Assembly: GCA_947629905.1 (NCBI GenBank)
Contig: CANRFM010000002.1
Location: 87,736-151,735 of the forward strand
From: an uncultured Clostridia bacterium
GTDB taxonomy: Bacteria; Bacillota; Clostridia; Oscillospirales; Ruminococcaceae
Direction of reading: 5' to 3'
DNA: 64,000 bases
Under the pieces are notes generated by a model, which saw only the letters and a program-made list of their open reading frames with translations, was not told the DNA's origin and did not search any database. A program made the translations under genes and the position numbers. Shown here in pieces: positions 60,076-64,000 of this stretch (position 1 is the stretch's first letter; each line of letters begins with the position of its first letter).

Positions 60076-60956
60076 AGCTGAAACACTACATCCCCTCGGT
60101 GCTGCTGACGGTGCTGCTGGTGTTTGCGCTGGTGGGGACAACAGGTGTCCTGCTCGTGCAGCACGTTCTGCTGAATGCGGATACCTTTGCCACGGTCACG
60201 GAAGAACAGGCACTGGCGGACAAGGCATATGCCTCGCTGGAGAGCTATTTCAAGGCAAGGGAGAACAGCACGGGCATCCCGAAAGAGGTCTTTCTCGATG
60301 CGATCGACAAAGAGGCGCTTCAGGAAGGCATTGCGGGCAGCACGAAACAGGCATTCGACTATCTGCACGGGCGGAGCGACAGTTTTGCGCTCACTATGGA
60401 TTTCACGGAAATGGAAGCTGCGGTGCGGGCTTTCTTTGAAGACTATGCCGACACCAACGGCTACGCCAAAGACGAGACCTACGAGCAGAAGATCGCCGAT
60501 GTGACCGCCGGGGCAGAGGACAAGATCCTCTTCACGGTGGATACGTTCAAATTCTCCGTCATGTATCAGAACGGCTGGCTGCAAAAAGCCAAGCCTTACA
60601 TGAAATACCTCTCCCCGGCAGCGGTCGGCTGTGTGGTGGTGACACTTTTGCTGCTGCTTGCGCTCGTACTGCTCGACCGGAAACAATGGGCGCACCTGTG
60701 TTACTGGGCAGGGCTGGCGGCGCTGATCGCAGGGCTGCTGCTGCTTGCGCCGTGTGTGTATGTGACAGCGACGGATTATTTTTCGGGGTTCGTCATCAAA
60801 GACCCGCAGATCTTTGCGGCGGTGCTGGGCTATTTGAATCTGTTCACGCACCGGACGATGACCGCAGCGGTCGTGACGGCAGTCCTCGGGGTGGTGCTGC
60901 TGATTCTTTTCGGGGTGCTGCTGCATCTGCAAAAGCCTGAACCCGATACAAAATAA
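60072..60956 (+). CDS. Polytopic membrane protein of the orphan sortase cassette
   Basis: The 294-residue protein has an N-terminal membrane segment (about 8-28), an outer helical domain (30-175) and three more segments near 185-205, 215-240 and 260-285. It overlaps the sortase stop (ATGA), so the two are co-translated. No family is recognised. Its layout suggests a membrane partner of the sortase or of the first protein. Confidence 0.7.
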   Translation: MKLKHYIPSVLLTVLLVFALVGTTGVLLVQHVLLNADTFATVTEEQALADKAYASLESYFKARENSTGIPKEVFLDAIDKEALQEGIAGSTKQAFDYLHGRSDSFALTMDFTEMEAAVRAFFEDYADTNGYAKDETYEQKIADVTAGAEDKILFTVDTFKFSVMYQNGWLQKAKPYMKYLSPAAVGCVVVTLLLLLALVLLDRKQWAHLCYWAGLAALIAGLLLLAPCVYVTATDYFSGFVIKDPQIFAAVLGYLNLFTHRTMTAAVVTAVLGVVLLILFGVLLHLQKPEPDTK

Positions 60957-60960
60957 AAGA

Positions 60961-60997
60961 AACCGGAAACTGTGCGGCAGTTTCCGGCTTTTTTTAT
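60961..60997. terminator. Rho-independent terminator
   Basis: CCGGAAACTG/CAGTTTCCGG with a following CTTTTTTT ends the sortase cassette and faces the convergent dockerin gene. Confidence 0.92.
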
Positions 60998-61024
60998 CGC
61001 TTGCCCGCTGTGGGGCTTGCGGTC

Positions 61025-62926
61025 TCAGGAAAGAAGTGTATGCTTCATGAGGGCAAGGTCGTATACATCGCACACGCCGTCCCCGTCAAGGTCGGCTGCG
61101 GAAAGCTGCTCTGCTGTGAGCGGCTCTGCGGCAAGCAGATACTTCTGGAGCAAGATCAGGTCGGTCAGATCCAGTGTGCTGTCACTATTTAGATCGCCGG
61201 GGACTGTGGTCGGTTCGTCAGTCGGTTCATCGGTAGTTGGTTCGGTGGTCGGTTCGGGGGCTGCGCCTAAACTCTCGAATGTGTAGCCGTACTTCTCCGC
61301 ATAGGCTTGGGCGGTGGAATTAGGATAGCCATAAATTATCCCATTATAAGTTACATCATTATTCAGTATTGTATCAAACGCATCAAATATCTCGCATCTC
61401 GGATTTTCTATCACAATAGAAGAAAGCTTCTTGCATGAGTAAAACGCACCTTCCGCAATAAACGCAACATTACTTGGAATGGTTATACTTGTAATAGAGT
61501 TACAATTTTCAAACGGAGCAAAGCCGATAATTTTCAGACTATCAGGCAATTTTATACTTTCAAGATTTACACAATTATAAAAAGCACCTGCTCCAATACT
61601 GGTAATTCCTTCTTCAATCACTACTCCTTTTATACTGTCCCTAAGATCATACCATTCCGGTTGTAAAGATTCATCATCCATGTCAAATCTATAATTCATC
61701 ATGTTTCCCGTTCCGCTAATAGTTAATATTCCGGAACTTTCATCAAAATCCCATGTGATTTCTCCTAATGTATATTCTGATATTTCAGGAGCATTTTCTA
61801 TTATCTCAAAGTTATAGCCCTTTGCTTCAGCTAAGGTTTGCGAAACAGAATTGGCATATCCATAAATTGTACCATGAAATGTTTCGAATCTATTAAAAAT
61901 ATCTGGTGATATATAGGCATCTGGGTAGGAGGTTGGATTATTAAATATAACACCTTGTATATTTTCAGAACCCTCAAAAATCATTCTTTCAATATCCTGC
62001 ATACTTTCTGAAAAAGATACATAATTCAATCTATCACAGTGTTGAAATGCCCCTTCGATACATATATCATTATCTGGAAATACTACAGAATACAATCCTG
62101 TATGACCAAAAGCATTATCCCCAATATATGATAAAGTATCTGGAAATTTTACAAAAGAAAGTGATTTGCATCCAGAAAAAGCATTATCCCCTATTGAAGT
62201 GACCCCAGAGCAAAAGACAGCTTGTACAATGTTCAAATTTTTCCATGGACGAGTACCATAATCATCCATTTTTCCTGTTCCACTAATCGTCAGCGTTTTG
62301 GTGCTTTTATCAAATTCCCATGTCAAGTCATCTCCACAACTGCCGGATGTAGGCTGATCCTCTACGATCTGGATACCACCGTTGAGATAGACTAAGCTAT
62401 CCGCATACTGCATACCGGTCAAATTGTTGTTCCACTCGCACACTTCTCCGGTAAGCGGAGAGCTCGATAAATAGGACACAGAAAATGTATCCCCCGGTTC
62501 CACGTCCTCCGGCAGTGTAACTGTCATTCTTAAAATCTCTTCATCGAAGCTTCGCTCTTCTGCGCTCTTCCATAAGAATGCCTGATAGTTATCACTATCA
62601 AGGTGCTTTTCCGAAAAAGCTGTGTATTCCCCCAAATGCTGCACCGTCACCGATTCAATTTCAACATCCTGCAGGCGTTCATCACAGTGCAGCATGAGCA
62701 GAAAACGTGTTAGAGCCGGTGAATTTAGATTCACATCCAGCGTGACTGTCTGCCCTGCTGCCTCTGAGACAGTCAGAGTTTTTTGTTCAATGGACAGTTC
62801 CGGATACGTATCAGAAGCTGCCGCCTCCAGCAAAGGCGCAGTGCTTGTTCCGGGCAATGGCAATGCAAGAGACAGAACCGCAAAAAGCACTGCCATGAGC
62901 CCAGCCAGACATTTTTTTGCATTCAT
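61025..62926 (-). CDS. Cohesin-like, LRR and dockerin protein
   Basis: The 633-residue protein has a signal peptide, a cohesin-like beta-sandwich at about 43-200 (AGQTVTLDVNLNSPAL; LPEDVEPGDTFSVSYL), BspA-type leucine-rich repeats in two blocks at about 210-560, a short Thr/Pro/Glu linker and a dockerin near 575-633 (DLNSDSTLDLTD; DLDGDGVCDVYD). A cohesin with a dockerin would make it an adaptor between a scaffold and dockerin proteins. The middle of the gene is richer in A+T than both ends. The cohesin call rests on pattern alone. Confidence 0.78.
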   Translation of the reverse strand: MNAKKCLAGLMAVLFAVLSLALPLPGTSTAPLLEAAASDTYPELSIEQKTLTVSEAAGQTVTLDVNLNSPALTRFLLMLHCDERLQDVEIESVTVQHLGEYTAFSEKHLDSDNYQAFLWKSAEERSFDEEILRMTVTLPEDVEPGDTFSVSYLSSSPLTGEVCEWNNNLTGMQYADSLVYLNGGIQIVEDQPTSGSCGDDLTWEFDKSTKTLTISGTGKMDDYGTRPWKNLNIVQAVFCSGVTSIGDNAFSGCKSLSFVKFPDTLSYIGDNAFGHTGLYSVVFPDNDICIEGAFQHCDRLNYVSFSESMQDIERMIFEGSENIQGVIFNNPTSYPDAYISPDIFNRFETFHGTIYGYANSVSQTLAEAKGYNFEIIENAPEISEYTLGEITWDFDESSGILTISGTGNMMNYRFDMDDESLQPEWYDLRDSIKGVVIEEGITSIGAGAFYNCVNLESIKLPDSLKIIGFAPFENCNSITSITIPSNVAFIAEGAFYSCKKLSSIVIENPRCEIFDAFDTILNNDVTYNGIIYGYPNSTAQAYAEKYGYTFESLGAAPEPTTEPTTDEPTDEPTTVPGDLNSDSTLDLTDLILLQKYLLAAEPLTAEQLSAADLDGDGVCDVYDLALMKHTLLS

Positions 62927-62956
62927 AAAAATTCCCCTTTATCTTGTCTCAAGAAC

Positions 62957-63943
62957 TCAGGACAAAAGCGCCTGTTTCATGAGGGCAAGGTCGAATACAT
63001 CGCACACGCCGTCGTCGTTGAGGTCTGCCATATCCAGCTGTTTGTCAGTGAGCTGCTTGGCAGAAAGCGCATACCGCTGCAGCAATACCATGTCATTCAG
63101 TCCCAGTTTGCCGTCATTGTTCAGGTCACCGGAAACGGCTGTCCTGTCGGGAATGATCGTAATACCGCCATTGGTATAGGTCATACTATCCTCATATTGT
63201 GTATTTGTTGTGACATCACTCCACCGACATTTCACGTTGTTGGGCGATATCGGTAAGTACTTCACACGGAATTCATCACCCGGCTGCACATCCTCCGGCA
63301 GTGTAACTGTCAGCCTTAAAATTGCTCCATCGAATCTATGTGCTTTATCGACTTTCTCCGACCATGCAAGCCCCATATTGTTATCCGAGAACGCCAAAGC
63401 AGGTGAAGTTCTCAGTATCGGCAGCGATTTTATTTTAACATCTTTCAGGCGTTCATCATATTGCAGCACCATGGTAAAACCCGTCAGGACCGGCGACTTC
63501 AGGTATACATCGAGTGTAACCGTCTGCCCTGCTGCCTGTGATGCTGTCAAGGTCATCTCCTCAATGGACAGCATCGGGAAAGCCACAGGTTCTTCACCTT
63601 CCGTGTCGGGTTCTGTTGATCCTGTGGTGGGTTCAGTCGGCTCTGTGGTGGGTTCAGTTGGCTCTGTGGTGGGTTCTGTGGTATCCGGCTCTGGTTCCGC
63701 AGTTCCTGTAATGCTGATTCCGCCATTGACACAGGATGCATTATAGTGGCTGCCCGTTGACATATCACTCCAATCGCATTCTCGACCACTGGGTGCTACC
63801 GGTAAGTATTCCACGCTAAAAAAGTCCCCCGGCTGCACATCCTCCGGCAGTGTAACAGTTATCCTGAAAATTGCTTCATCAAATGTATACGATGAACTCT
63901 CTGCCCATGAAATCGCTATATAGTTATCCTCGTATAATAGATT
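62957..63943 (-). pseudogene. Cohesin-like repeat and dockerin protein, 5' end broken
   Basis: From 63943 down, the frame reads the end of one cohesin-like module, a TEPT-rich linker, a second complete module (AGQTVTLDVYLKSPVL; LPEDVQPGDEFRVKYL), and a dockerin (DLNNDGKLGLND; DLNDDGVCDVFD), about 328 codons. Upstream, TAA at 63944-63946 stops the frame in the middle of the first module, and the following bases no longer resemble the paralogous module. The gene seems interrupted, by an insertion or rearrangement. It precedes the 61025 gene by 30 bases, probably in one operon. Confidence 0.7.
63626..63682 (-). repeat. Short repeats in the Thr/Glu/Pro linker
   Basis: GTGGGTTCAGTCGGCTCT-like units recur about three times, encoding a TEPTEPTT linker between the two cohesin-like modules. 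Confidence 0.65.
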
Positions 63944-64000
63944 TTAGGGTGATTTGAAGAGTACCCCAATGAACCTCTGCCACGCTCGGTTGAGAAAGAC

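Overview
The window reads as a low-to-medium-GC, Gram-positive, spore-lineage gut clostridium close to Ruminococcus (family Oscillospiraceae). The support is a spoIIAA-spoIIAB-sigF operon, T-box leaders, a sortase-built pilus, and a cellulosome-type set: a dockerin-bearing GH9 endoglucanase, dockerin-bearing leucine-rich-repeat proteins and cohesin-like modules. This placement is inferred from gene content, because no rRNA is present. Most promoters seen are near-consensus TTGACA-17-TATAAT.

Layout. 1-3043: the end of a surface-acylation-type cassette (DHHW protein, FkbH-like HAD enzyme, acyl carrier protein). 3207-9375: a small membrane protein, an MGMT-family protein, recQ, tex and a MATE transporter. 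9421-9700: an orphan promoter with an operator-like palindrome. 9709-11997: a large solute-binding lipoprotein. 12113-17704 (minus): a pilus operon of signal peptidase, backbone pilin, class C sortase, LPQTG protein and second sortase. 18067-20799: an Asn T-box leader with asnS-asnA. 20860-25043: a DtxR-like regulator, a FeoB-associated Cys-rich protein, an ECF sigma factor with a DUF4367 partner, and a dockerin-LRR protein. 25288-27947: an SPFH/zinc-ribbon envelope module. 27997-29409 (minus): spoIIA. 29659-30137: a small gene with an apparent frameshift.

30179-39289 (minus): a Bce-type peptide-antibiotic module (response regulator, histidine kinase, ABC ATPase, permease) with a recognisable operator, behind a hybrid histidine kinase overlapping a solute-binding lipoprotein. 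39480-42899: a Thr T-box operon carrying two unknown membrane proteins ahead of thrS. 42937-48412: a small membrane protein, purL, a VanY-type carboxypeptidase and tRNA-Thr(GGU). 48517-53557: the GH9 cellulase and a second dual-receiver hybrid kinase, divergently transcribed. 53615-57975 (minus): aroE, aroK, an amidohydrolase, a fumarase alpha subunit, a small membrane protein and coaX. 58231-60956: a lone acyl carrier protein and an orphan sortase cassette. 61025-64000 (minus): two cohesin-like/dockerin proteins, the second broken by a stop codon near the window edge.

How they fit together: much of the window deals with the cell surface, namely building pili, attaching polymer-degrading enzymes, sensing the medium and resisting envelope stress. 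Among it sit amino-acid-tRNA-controlled synthetase operons and ordinary housekeeping genes. The least explained parts are the orphan sortase cassette, the Thr T-box operon with its two unknown passengers, the cohesin-LRR-dockerin protein, the ACP-fed acylation cassette and the orphan promoter at 9421.
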